A stretch of 11,724 nt of DNA, from positions 1 through 11,724 of the forward strand of contig JBNJDQ010000072.1 of the NCBI GenBank assembly GCA_051745065.1, written 5' to 3'. The notes beneath the pieces were generated by a model. The model was not told where the DNA came from and ran no database searches. It saw nothing but the letters and a program-made list of their open reading frames with translations. Below are positions 1-7,022 of the stretch, in pieces. Every line of letters begins with the position of its first letter. Position 1 is the first letter of the stretch. Source of the stretch: Chitinivibrio sp051745065. Lineage in GTDB: Bacteria > Fibrobacterota > Chitinivibrionia > Chitinivibrionales > Chitinivibrionaceae. The position numbers and the translations under genes are program-made.

Positions 1-459
1 GATTCCGTGCTTATCGTAAGCCGTAACCCAGCTGTAATCCTTGTTGTCATTCCACCAGGAGACCGTCAGGACCGTGCTGCTTTTTACGGGGATAATACCG
101 GCATTCAGAGAAAATGCACCGGGAACCCAGCGCAGATACGCCTCGGCAAGGGCTGCAACGGGAACACTGTTTCCATCGTGAAACCAGTAATTATCTGTAA
201 TTGAATTGCGCTGATACCCGGCGGGGTTGGAGAGGCGAAAGTTGATTGCCGCTGCATCACCGATACGGTTCTTCATAAAGATATTCCAGGTGTATTTGTT
301 GTAAAAATCCACGGTCTTATCCTGTTCAGTACCGGCATTGTCCTCACCACCTTTGATATTGGTGCGGAAGTTATAGGATACATCACCGCTGAATTTTGTG
401 TCCACCTCCAGAGCGGCAAGAGGGAGAAAAATGCAGAAGAGAATAACCATTTGTTTCAT
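1..459 (-). CDS. Outer-membrane beta-barrel (porin-like) protein, N-terminal part, cut by left edge
   Basis: The minus strand reads open from ATG at 459 to the window edge (153 codons, no stop). The start has an AAGGAG Shine-Dalgarno at 469-474 with a 9-nt spacer. The protein begins MKQMVILFCIFLPLAALEV, a short basic and hydrophobic signal peptide with a likely cleavage after LAA. The mature part has alternating polar/hydrophobic stretches ending in aromatic residues (KFSGDVSYNF, YTWNIFMKNR, AEAYLRWVPG) joined by Asp/Gly/Asn-rich turns, as in transmembrane beta strands of porins. The residues NAGIIPVKS and WWNDNKDYSW resemble the early barrel region of large outer-membrane proteins. I infer export to the outer membrane; the substrate is unknown and the C-terminal barrel signature lies outside the window. 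A periplasmic beta-rich protein is the alternative. It is divergent from the symporter gene. Confidence 0.72.
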   Translation of the reverse strand, partial: MKQMVILFCIFLPLAALEVDTKFSGDVSYNFRTNIKGGEDNAGTEQDKTVDFYNKYTWNIFMKNRIGDAAAINFRLSNPAGYQRNSITDNYWFHDGNSVPVAALAEAYLRWVPGAFSLNAGIIPVKSSTVLTVSWWNDNKDYSWVTAYDKHGI

Positions 460-756
460 GGGAACAGACTCCTTGTTACAAGTATATTGGTTTTTGTTTC
501 AACCGTATTTTCGTCTAATACTGTGCTAATATATATAAAACAAAACAAAATCGTTCGGCAAACCACAGGCTAACATATTCCTAACAAAAGCCGAAAACCC
601 CCGTGCCGCCGTCTCTGTCCGGCCAACTGCAGTGGACCCTTCAGGATCGGGCAGGTTCCATGCATATCAGCGAACATCACAGCAAATTTGATTTTTCCGC
701 CAGTAGAAGCTATCTTTAGCTGTTAATACAACCTCACTGTTTAAAGGATCTTCTTT
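460..756. other. Divergent intergenic region between porin-like gene and symporter
   Basis: No gene is seen in these 297 bases. The left part (about 478-552) is AT-rich with a run of ATATAT and A/C repeats, as expected for the promoter zone of the minus-strand barrel gene. The best minus-strand match there is TTGTTT, 17 nt, TATTAG (538-543 and 515-520), only 7 of 12 consensus bases, so it is not listed separately. The middle (about 560-660) is GC-richer and I see no hairpin, small ORF with a ribosome site, or repeat in it. A plus-strand promoter candidate for the symporter lies at 688-716. Confidence 0.5.
688..716 (+). promoter_or_regulatory. Candidate sigma-70-type promoter of the symporter gene
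   Basis: TTGATT (688-693) and TATCTT (711-716) are separated by exactly 17 nt and lie 40 nt before the symporter ATG. Each box matches 4 of 6 consensus bases, so this is a plausible but weak call based on sequence alone. Confidence 0.3.
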
Positions 757-2181
757 ATGGTAACCATCAGCTTTGTAGTATGTCTCCTGCTCTTTGCCGT
801 AATCGGCGGTGCCTCCATGCGCCACAGCAAAAAAACAACAGATGACTACCTTGTGGCGGGCAACTCCATCGCCCCATGGCTTGCGGGGCTTTCCGCCGTT
901 GCCACAAACAACAGCGGGTTTATGTTTATTGGCATGATCGGCTACACTTACAAGTTCGGTCTGGAATCCATCTGGCTGATGATCGGGTGGATTGCCGGAG
1001 ATCTTATCATGTCCTACCTCACGGTGGAAAAAATCAAGGAACGGACTGCGCGGTACTCCTTTAACTCCTACGGAAGTCTTCTTGCAAACTGGTTCGGCGA
1101 TAAGAACCGCGCCACGCGCACTCTTATCAGTATTCTCATTGTGCTCTTTCTGGGTATTTATGCCGCCGCTCAGCTGAAAGCAGGCAGCAAAGCAACCATC
1201 GAACTGCTCAACTGGAACGCCAACACGGGGATTATCATCGGGGCAATCATCGTGCTCTTCTATTCCTACGCCGGCGGCATCCGCGCATCCATCTGGACCG
1301 ATGCGTCTCAGGCCATTGTCATGCTCCTGGGCATGTTTCTTCTCATGGTAACCGGTATTATTCACATCGGCGGTTTTGCAGCAGTCACAGATGCCTTCAG
1401 CGGGGTCGGGGCAAACTATCTCTCGATCTTTCCCCAGCGCAGCATCACGGGGATCATCCTCTTTATTGTCGGGTGGGTCTTCGGTGGTATCTGCATTGTG
1501 GGCCAGCCCCATGTAGTGGTTCGCTTTATGACCCTTAAAAACGAGGATTCCGTCCGGCGCATGCGCAAATACTACTACGGCTGGTTTACCTTTTTCTATG
1601 CAAGCACCATTGTCGTGGGCATGCTGGCCCGGGTTATTCTTGATATCTCCCTGGATGAATTTGATCCTGAACTCGCCCTGCCCAAGGTAACCATCGCTCT
1701 GTTTTCACAGATACCGGTGATCGGTAAAATCCTCATCGGCCTCATTCTGGCGGCCCTCTTTGCGGCAACCATGTCCACGGCGGACTCCCTGGTTCTGTCC
1801 TGCTCCGCATCAATTACCCATGATCTGACGGAACGACCGATCAAAAAACTCTGGGTGAGCAAAGCTGCCACAGCTACGGTCATTCTCTTTGCCACGTTTA
1901 TTGCGGTCAGCGGGAACAAATCGATCTTTACACTGGTTCTGGATGCCTGGGCCATGCTCGGCTCCGCTTTTGTTCCGCTTCTGGTACTGAATGTACTCAA
2001 TTTCAAGACACCGCAACCCGTTGAAATCGCCATGATCCTGACAGGTCTCGGTGCGTTCATCGCCTGCTCTCTGGGCGGCGGAGCAAGTGTCATATACTGC
2101 GCAGCTCCGGGGATTCTTGCCGGATTTATCCCCGCTCTGATCTCCGGGATTGCCGGAACAACCCGGCGCATGCCCTCCTGA
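757..2181 (+). CDS. PutP-like sodium:solute symporter (SSS family)
   Basis: A 474-aa polytopic membrane protein with about 12-13 hydrophobic segments, close to the roughly 500 aa of E. coli PutP. It should couple inward sodium flux to uptake of a small solute across the inner membrane. Family marks are the TM1 stretch LSAVATNNSGFMFIG (residues 45-59, aligning with LSAGASDMSGW of PutP), GQPHVVVRFM (PutP GQPHILARFM), and FAATMSTADSLVLSCSASI, whose Ser340 and Thr341 match the sodium-site Ser340/Thr341 of PutP. The residue aligned with PutP Asp55 is Asn51, so sodium binding may be arranged differently. The ATG is preceded by AAAGG at 744-748. Proline or another amino acid is a possible substrate, but specificity cannot be read from sequence; other organic solutes are possible. 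It is apparently monocistronic, with a hairpin just after the stop. Confidence 0.88.
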   Translation: MVTISFVVCLLLFAVIGGASMRHSKKTTDDYLVAGNSIAPWLAGLSAVATNNSGFMFIGMIGYTYKFGLESIWLMIGWIAGDLIMSYLTVEKIKERTARYSFNSYGSLLANWFGDKNRATRTLISILIVLFLGIYAAAQLKAGSKATIELLNWNANTGIIIGAIIVLFYSYAGGIRASIWTDASQAIVMLLGMFLLMVTGIIHIGGFAAVTDAFSGVGANYLSIFPQRSITGIILFIVGWVFGGICIVGQPHVVVRFMTLKNEDSVRRMRKYYYGWFTFFYASTIVVGMLARVILDISLDEFDPELALPKVTIALFSQIPVIGKILIGLILAALFAATMSTADSLVLSCSASITHDLTERPIKKLWVSKAATATVILFATFIAVSGNKSIFTLVLDAWAMLGSAFVPLLVLNVLNFKTPQPVEIAMILTGLGAFIACSLGGGASVIYCAAPGILAGFIPALISGIAGTTRRMPS

Positions 2182-2188
2182 ATCTGAA

Positions 2189-2213
2189 GTGCACCGCATA
2201 ATTTGCGGTGCAC
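2189..2213 (+). terminator. Perfect 10-bp hairpin after the symporter gene (possible terminator)
   Basis: GTGCACCGCA (2189-2198) and TGCGGTGCAC (2204-2213) form a perfect 10-bp stem with a 5-nt loop (TAATT), starting 7 nt after the symporter stop. The bases that follow (CCTGCAGG) are not T-rich, so it is not a classic intrinsic terminator. It may be a 3' stability hairpin, a partial terminator or a protein-binding site. No good promoter is seen between it and the mutase gene, so read-through may feed that gene. Confidence 0.45.
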
Positions 2214-2269
2214 CCTGCAGGAAGGATCGTATATTTTCAGTGAAATAAAACACTATCAAAGGAGAAGAG

Positions 2270-3616
2270 ATGAGCAATCTTCCAATTATGTCTGTATCGG
2301 GAATCCGCGGCAAATTCCCTGAACAACTCGGGGAATCATTCATTGCAGCTATCGCCTATATTCAGACACAGCAATGCGGCGGTGGAACCATGATTATCGG
2401 CCGGGATACCCGCCCCACGGGAGCTTTGCTGGAACGGGCCGCATGCCGCGGCATCCGTGCCGCCGGTGGGCGCCCGGTTTCCATCGGGATTGCACCGACT
2501 CCCACCACCTGCTTTGCCGTGGATCATGCCGGTGCTGCGGGAGGAATCATTCTGACAGCAAGCCATAATCCACTGCCCTACAACGGATACAAGATGGTAC
2601 ACGGCGAGGGCCGTCTCTTCTCCGGAGCGGAATGTGATGCTGTCTATGCAGCATACCATGCAGGTAAGTTCCCCGCCCTGGAGGAATTGACGTCCTTTGA
2701 TGACACCCCCGCCGAAGAAATGGATGCTGTTACGCCGCATATCGAAGCTATTGTTAACGCCGTGGATGCCGATACAATCCGTGCGGCCGAGCTGTCTGTG
2801 GCCGTGGATGCCATCAACGGTGCCGCCGGCGTGATCTTCCCCGCGCTCCTTGAGCGCCTGGGCGTGACCTGGAAGGGCGTGCATACCAAACTGGACGGTA
2901 ACTTTGTACATAACCCGGAACCCCGTCCGGAGCATCTGGGAGATCTTGCTGCACTTCTGCGGTCAATGGATGATGTTCGGGGCGGCTTCGTCTTCGACCC
3001 GGATGCAGACCGCTGCGCGACCATGGGCGAAAAGGGAGAACCGATCTCAGAGGAAATGACCCTGGTCCTCGCCATGGAAAACATACTCCATAAAACCCCG
3101 GGCCCTGTGGCGACAAATCTATCCACGTCCATGGTCATTGACGATGTGGCGTCCCATTTCGGCGTTGTATGCCACCGCACAAAAATCGGCGAAGCCAATG
3201 TGGTGGAGGCAATCCATGCTCAGAACTGCATCATCGGCGGCGAAGGAAACGGCGGCGTGATCTACCCGGCCGTGAGTACCGTTCGCGACGGCCTGACTGC
3301 CATGGCCCTCATTCTTGAGCAAATGGCCGTAAAAAAGATGCCCCTCACGGCATTGACCGCCCCCTGGCCCGTGTATCCCATCGTAAAGGAAAAAATCGAG
3401 CTGGGCGATAAAAACCCCGCCGAAGCATACCGGGCGGTGGAAGATGCCTTTCCGAATGCAACAAAGGATACTCAGGACGGAATTAAACTGATCTATCCGG
3501 ACGGCTGGGTCCATCTGCGCGCATCGAACACAGAACCGATTCTTCGCTGTTATGCAGAAGGAAAAGACGAAGCAACTGTTCGAAAATATGCAGACTCCGT
3601 CATGGCTGTACTCTAA
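2270..3616 (+). CDS. glmM: Alpha-D-phosphohexomutase, probable phosphoglucosamine mutase (GlmM-like)
   Basis: A full-length 448-aa enzyme of the phosphoglucomutase/phosphomannomutase superfamily, which moves phosphate between C6 and C1 of a hexose through a phosphoserine. All four loops are intact: the catalytic serine loop TASHNP (Ser98), the magnesium loop DPDADR (Asp243, 245, 247), the sugar-binding loop GEGNGG (324-329) and the phosphate-binding loop RASNTEP (417-423). The N-terminal SVSGIRG and the GEGNGGVIYP loop resemble archaeal/Bacteroidota-type GlmM more than E. coli GlmM (GEQSGH) or ManB. The likely product is glucosamine-1-phosphate for UDP-GlcNAc, peptidoglycan and lipopolysaccharide, but phosphomannomutase or phosphoglucomutase activity is possible; the symbol rests on family resemblance. 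The ATG has GGAG at 2261-2264. It is cytosolic. No obvious own promoter is seen in the 56 nt after the upstream hairpin. Confidence 0.9.
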   Translation: MSNLPIMSVSGIRGKFPEQLGESFIAAIAYIQTQQCGGGTMIIGRDTRPTGALLERAACRGIRAAGGRPVSIGIAPTPTTCFAVDHAGAAGGIILTASHNPLPYNGYKMVHGEGRLFSGAECDAVYAAYHAGKFPALEELTSFDDTPAEEMDAVTPHIEAIVNAVDADTIRAAELSVAVDAINGAAGVIFPALLERLGVTWKGVHTKLDGNFVHNPEPRPEHLGDLAALLRSMDDVRGGFVFDPDADRCATMGEKGEPISEEMTLVLAMENILHKTPGPVATNLSTSMVIDDVASHFGVVCHRTKIGEANVVEAIHAQNCIIGGEGNGGVIYPAVSTVRDGLTAMALILEQMAVKKMPLTALTAPWPVYPIVKEKIELGDKNPAEAYRAVEDAFPNATKDTQDGIKLIYPDGWVHLRASNTEPILRCYAEGKDEATVRKYADSVMAVL

Positions 3617-3635
3617 GGCGTCCCGACAGCATTCT

Positions 3636-3660
3636 GAGCAGGAGCATAAAGCTCTTGCTC
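3636..3660 (+). terminator. Hairpin after the mutase gene, probable terminator
   Basis: GAGCAGGAGC (3636-3645) pairs with GCTCTTGCTC (3651-3660), giving 10 bp with one G-U pair and an ATAAA loop, 19 nt past the mutase stop. It is followed by TCCTCTTTCG, a pyrimidine-rich but poor U-tract, so termination may be incomplete. Confidence 0.5.
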
Positions 3661-3712
3661 TCCTCTTTCGAATATGCTACACTGAATGCAGATGGTGGTG
3701 TGCTTTTTCTCC

Positions 3713-3720
3713 GGAGGAGG
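3713..3720 (+). promoter_or_regulatory. Strong ribosome binding site that sets the GTG start at 3726
   Basis: GGAGGAGG lies 5 nt before GTG 3726. It decides the start of the coiled-coil gene against the far-upstream in-frame ATG at 3552, which lies inside the mutase gene and would put the terminator hairpin within the coding region. Confidence 0.75.
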
Positions 3721-3725
3721 ATTCC

Positions 3726-4217
3726 GTGACAAAGGTTAATTTTGTTGATTATCAAATAAAAAAAGATGTTGAATCCATGGTTGACCGCCTGCGAAAGGCT
3801 GTTGTCGAATGCGATGAGGTTATCGGCATCTCCCGCAACTTTATCAAGAACGGTCTTGATGCAATCAGAATAACCTCCAAGGCCTCAGCCGGGGACGGTG
3901 AGAAAATCAAAAATGATATTCTGAAGGTAATCAAAGAGCGAACCAAATCCGTGCGTGAACGCCTGGATAAATTCAAAAACCTTGAAGAAACGTCGGAAAA
4001 GCTCATCGGCCAGATGGATCAGAAGAAGTTCAACTCCAAACGGGATACCCTTCGCCGGGAATTAAAGCATCTGCAGGACCGTTTTCCGGAAATTGAGAAA
4101 TGCATTGACGACATCAAGGATGCCGGCAAGGATAAAATTCTTGAAACCCGCAAAAAACTGCAGCATATTGAGCGACATAAGGTGTACCTGAAAATGAAAA
4201 ACAAATACACGAAGTAA
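3726..4217 (+). CDS. Small charged coiled-coil protein of unknown function
   Basis: A 163-aa soluble protein starting at GTG with a very strong ribosome site (GGAGGAGG, 5-nt spacer). It has no signal peptide, no membrane segment and no cysteine-rich or catalytic motif that I recognise. Most of it is predicted helix rich in Lys, Glu, Asp and Arg with spaced Leu/Ile/Val. The clearest coiled-coil stretch is about residues 60-150 (for example IKERTKSVRERLDKF and LRRELKHLQDRFPEIEK), and the C-terminus is very basic (VYLKMKNKYTK). It lies between two hairpins (3636-3660 and 4251-4273), suggesting a single-gene unit. A weak promoter candidate, TTGCTC (3655-3660), 17 nt, TACACT (3678-3683), overlaps the right arm of the preceding hairpin. 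I do not recognise the family; a scaffolding or nucleic-acid-binding role is speculation. Confidence 0.72.
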   Translation: MTKVNFVDYQIKKDVESMVDRLRKAVVECDEVIGISRNFIKNGLDAIRITSKASAGDGEKIKNDILKVIKERTKSVRERLDKFKNLEETSEKLIGQMDQKKFNSKRDTLRRELKHLQDRFPEIEKCIDDIKDAGKDKILETRKKLQHIERHKVYLKMKNKYTK

Positions 4218-4250
4218 CCCCTTCCTGTTCAGATTTTTCGCTCTTGCTGC

Positions 4251-4273
4251 CCCCGTTGCACAGAACAGCGGGG
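4251..4273 (+). terminator. GC-rich hairpin between coiled-coil gene and ABC exporter
   Basis: CCCCGTTG (4251-4258) and CAGCGGGG (4266-4273) can form an 8-bp stem with one G-U pair and a 7-nt loop, 33 nt after the coiled-coil stop. No T-run follows, so the terminator reading is uncertain. The rest of the 158-nt gap shows no clear promoter for the exporter. Confidence 0.35.
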
Positions 4274-4375
4274 AAGCCGACTGAATCCACCGGGGAGCAT
4301 ATTTTTTAAACGGTTCATACGCCACTGTCCTCATCACATGACATATTTTGCTCTCTTTTCAATCCGGGAAAAGAC

Positions 4376-6202
4376 ATGAAAAACATGTATCGACGAATGT
4401 ACTCCTTTCTGTGGCCCCACCGCCTGCTTCTTGCCCTCAGTATTGGGGCAACCCTTGCCTATGTGGCCCTGGACGGTGTCAGCCTTTGGTTTGCCAGCTC
4501 CCTGCTGAATACAATTTTCTCCGGCGAAACCGCCACGGCTGTAGAGCCGGTCAGCTTCTCTTTCGCGGAAATCAATGCATGGCTGAAATATGTTTCATGG
4601 AACTTCCTCACCCGCGGAGGAAGCAGAGACAACCTTGCAGTCCTGCAGATAATCTGCCTCCTGATACCGGTTCTTTTTGCCCTCAAAAACAGCGTGCTCT
4701 ACGTTAAACAGGTTCTGATTGCAGCACTCAACTTCAAAACCGTCGAACATATCCGCCAGCGTTTTTACACCCATATCATGCGTCTGCCCATGAGTTTTTT
4801 CAACAAGCGGCGCCGGGGGGACATCATATCCCATCTGGTCAAAGATGTCAACGACCTGCAGAATGCCATGACAACCTCCATCAACAGCCTTCTTACGGAT
4901 CCCCTTAAGCTCATATTTTTTATCGTACTTCTCTACATCATCAACGCCCGCCTGACCCTGATTGTATTTCTGGTATACCCCCTTCTGGCGCTGATTATCG
5001 GAACCGTGGGGCGCATCATCCGCCGCCGGGCAAAGAAAATGCTGCGCGCTTTTTCCGATGTTGTTGCCATCATCAACGAAACTGTTGCAGGAATCAAAGT
5101 CGTAAAAATGTTCAGCGGTATCTCGTACGAGGAAAAAAAATTCAGCCGGGCAAACCGATTTTTTACACAGAAGTCACTGCGCGAGAAGATGATTTCCCAT
5201 TTCCTTTCCCCCTTCAACGAATTTATTTCCCTGCTTATGACCAGTGCTCTCCTGTGGTTTGCCGGACGTGATGTTCTGGCCGGAGAAAGCGATTTCTCCT
5301 CAGGAGACTTCCTGCGTTTTCTTATCATTCTGTTCTCCACTTACGCGCCCATCAAAAAACTGACCAAAGTGCATACCAATCTGCAGCGCGCCCGTTCGGC
5401 AGCAGAACGCATCTTTACAATCATGGATGAACCGACGGAGGATTTCGAAAACGGCCGGGACATCACCGCCCTGAAAGAAGATATCGTCTTTGACCGGGTC
5501 TGTTTCTCCTATCCCGGCTATGAAGAGACCGTCCTGCAGGACCTCTCCTTTACGGTACATAAGGGGGAAATGGTTGCCTTTGTGGGCTCAAGCGGCTCCG
5601 GCAAATCCACCATCCTCGATCTTCTCCCCGCCTACTACCCGCTCACCTCCGGTGAAATCCGTATCGACGGCGTACCGATCACGGAATACCGCCTTGACAT
5701 GTTGCGCAGACTCTTCGGAACCGTTTCTCAGGAAACAGTGCTCTTCAATGATACGGTTGCCGCAAATATCGCCTACGGGAGAGGAAAACCGGATATGGAA
5801 AAAGTAAGGACTGTGATCCGTGCTGCCAATGCGGAAGATTTTATCAGGGACCTCCCCGAAGGGGTCAACACGGTCATTGGGGAAAACGGCGTAACCCTCT
5901 CCGGTGGACAGCGCCAGCGTCTGGCCATCGCCCGGGCGTTGTACATTGATCCGGAAATCCTCATCCTTGACGAAGCGACCTCCGCCCTGGATACGGAATC
6001 CGAACGAGTTGTGCAGAAAGCCGTGGACCGGCTGATACAGGATCGTACCACCTTTGTCGTAGCCCACCGTCTCTCAACAATCCAGCGGGCAGACCGGATT
6101 ATCGTTTTGGAAAACGGACAGATTACAGAAACAGGAACCCACAGGGAGCTCCTTGCCCGCAACGGTCGGTACCGGGGGCTTTACAACATTCAGTTTACCT
6201 GA
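4376..6202 (+). CDS. MsbA-like ABC exporter (fused membrane and ATPase domains)
   Basis: A 608-aa half-transporter of the usual length for the MsbA/type IV exporter group; it should work as a homodimer in the inner membrane, moving a lipid or other hydrophobic compound outward with ATP. The membrane domain (about 15-335) has six hydrophobic segments, near 15-45, 88-112, 170-187, 190-212, 278-296 and 313-330. The ATPase domain has an intact Walker A GSSGSGKST (404-412, Lys410), Q-loop Gln452, signature LSGGQ (508-512), Walker B ILILDE (528-533, catalytic Glu533) and H-loop His564. ATG 4376 is chosen; ATG 4385 is also possible, and the ribosome site (GGGAAAAG) is modest. Lipid A flipping (MsbA proper) is one option, but multidrug or other lipid export cannot be excluded. 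Its last 8 bases overlap the end of the convergent sulfotransferase gene. Confidence 0.9.
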   Translation: MKNMYRRMYSFLWPHRLLLALSIGATLAYVALDGVSLWFASSLLNTIFSGETATAVEPVSFSFAEINAWLKYVSWNFLTRGGSRDNLAVLQIICLLIPVLFALKNSVLYVKQVLIAALNFKTVEHIRQRFYTHIMRLPMSFFNKRRRGDIISHLVKDVNDLQNAMTTSINSLLTDPLKLIFFIVLLYIINARLTLIVFLVYPLLALIIGTVGRIIRRRAKKMLRAFSDVVAIINETVAGIKVVKMFSGISYEEKKFSRANRFFTQKSLREKMISHFLSPFNEFISLLMTSALLWFAGRDVLAGESDFSSGDFLRFLIILFSTYAPIKKLTKVHTNLQRARSAAERIFTIMDEPTEDFENGRDITALKEDIVFDRVCFSYPGYEETVLQDLSFTVHKGEMVAFVGSSGSGKSTILDLLPAYYPLTSGEIRIDGVPITEYRLDMLRRLFGTVSQETVLFNDTVAANIAYGRGKPDMEKVRTVIRAANAEDFIRDLPEGVNTVIGENGVTLSGGQRQRLAIARALYIDPEILILDEATSALDTESERVVQKAVDRLIQDRTTFVVAHRLSTIQRADRIIVLENGQITETGTHRELLARNGRYRGLYNIQFT

Positions 6203-6968
6203 TCCAGGTATCCTGCAGGGAGATTCCCAGATACTCTTCAAGACGGGCAGTGAAGGGTTCGTAAAATTCGCTCAGGCGCTTTCGTGCATAATCGGAAAGA
6301 TACCGCTTTTTGTATTTACCCACCCGGGCTGAACGAAAACTGAAGCGCCCCTGATCATGGGGAGGAATACCGATAAACCGACAGATCTCACTGTAAATCC
6401 CCGCCGGATCAGAGGAGAGATGCTCCGTTATACCAATGTATACCTGCGTTCGCGGGTAATACTGCAGCAGGCTCTCCAGCTGATCAATATAGCAGCCCCG
6501 GTGGATTACATCGCAGGGGGATGAATACAGCTCATCTTCGGTGGGGGATCCATCAAGACAATAATCCACAAGAGCGTCAAAATCATGTGTATCATAGGCA
6601 ATATGCGGAGGAATTTTCTTTTTATTCATTCGCATAACCCAATTGGAGAATGCCCGTTTGACGGGATCACGCAGAAGAATCACAATCTTCGCATCCGGAA
6701 GAAGTGTATGCATGCGCTCATGACAACCGGTAAAGAAGAGATACGCCGGAGTCTTATCCCCGTTCAGGCGGTTTTTGCGAAAGCGGCGTCGATACCAGTC
6801 TTCACCGCGGTCATACTTTTCGTTAAAGTAATTTATTTCGTATTTGGGAATATACACCCCCCGCTCCCGCCGGAGGTTCTCTTTCAGGGCAGTCGTTGCC
6901 CCTTTTGCTACGCCGGCAATAACAAAATCCGGAAGGGGCCTTTTTGAAAACAGGGATAATCGGCTCAT
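6195..6968 (-). CDS. PAPS-dependent sulfotransferase
   Basis: A 257-aa protein of the sulfotransferase superfamily, transferring sulfate from PAPS to an unidentified acceptor, often a sugar or lipid head group. The 5'-phosphosulfate loop is near the N-terminus: PDFVIAGVAKGATTAL, with Lys22 and Thr25-Thr26. The 3'-phosphate motif is LLRDPVKRAFSNW, with Arg100 and Ser108. GDKTPAYL (70-77), GCYIDQLESLLQYYP and the late CRFIGIP segment follow the pattern of bacterial NodH/heparan N-sulfotransferase-like enzymes. There is no signal peptide or membrane segment, so it is probably cytosolic or peripheral. ATG 6968 has an excellent AAAGGAGG (6974-6981, 5-nt spacer). It begins 54 nt after the 376-aa lipoprotein gene on the same strand, so co-transcription is possible. 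Its 3' end overlaps the exporter gene by 8 bp, leaving no room for a terminator between them. Confidence 0.87.
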   Translation of the reverse strand: MSRLSLFSKRPLPDFVIAGVAKGATTALKENLRRERGVYIPKYEINYFNEKYDRGEDWYRRRFRKNRLNGDKTPAYLFFTGCHERMHTLLPDAKIVILLRDPVKRAFSNWVMRMNKKKIPPHIAYDTHDFDALVDYCLDGSPTEDELYSSPCDVIHRGCYIDQLESLLQYYPRTQVYIGITEHLSSDPAGIYSEICRFIGIPPHDQGRFSFRSARVGKYKKRYLSDYARKRLSEFYEPFTARLEEYLGISLQDTWIR

Positions 6969-7022
6969 GACGTCCTCCTTTCTGCCCGAATATACATCAT
7001 GTTCACAGTCCGAGGCGGATGC

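Noticed and set aside
667..1512. 281-aa open frame on the minus strand opposite the symporter
   Set aside because: Asp/Gly/His-rich with no domain, no ribosome site, and fully antisense to a well-supported symporter; a frame shadow.
2336..3514. Several 100-199-aa minus-strand frames opposite the mutase
   Set aside because: All lie opposite a full-length enzyme with four intact motifs; long antisense frames are expected from its codon bias.
3552..3725. Upstream extension of the coiled-coil gene from ATG 3552
   Set aside because: It overlaps the mutase gene and runs through the hairpin at 3636-3660; GTG 3726 with GGAGGAGG is far better.
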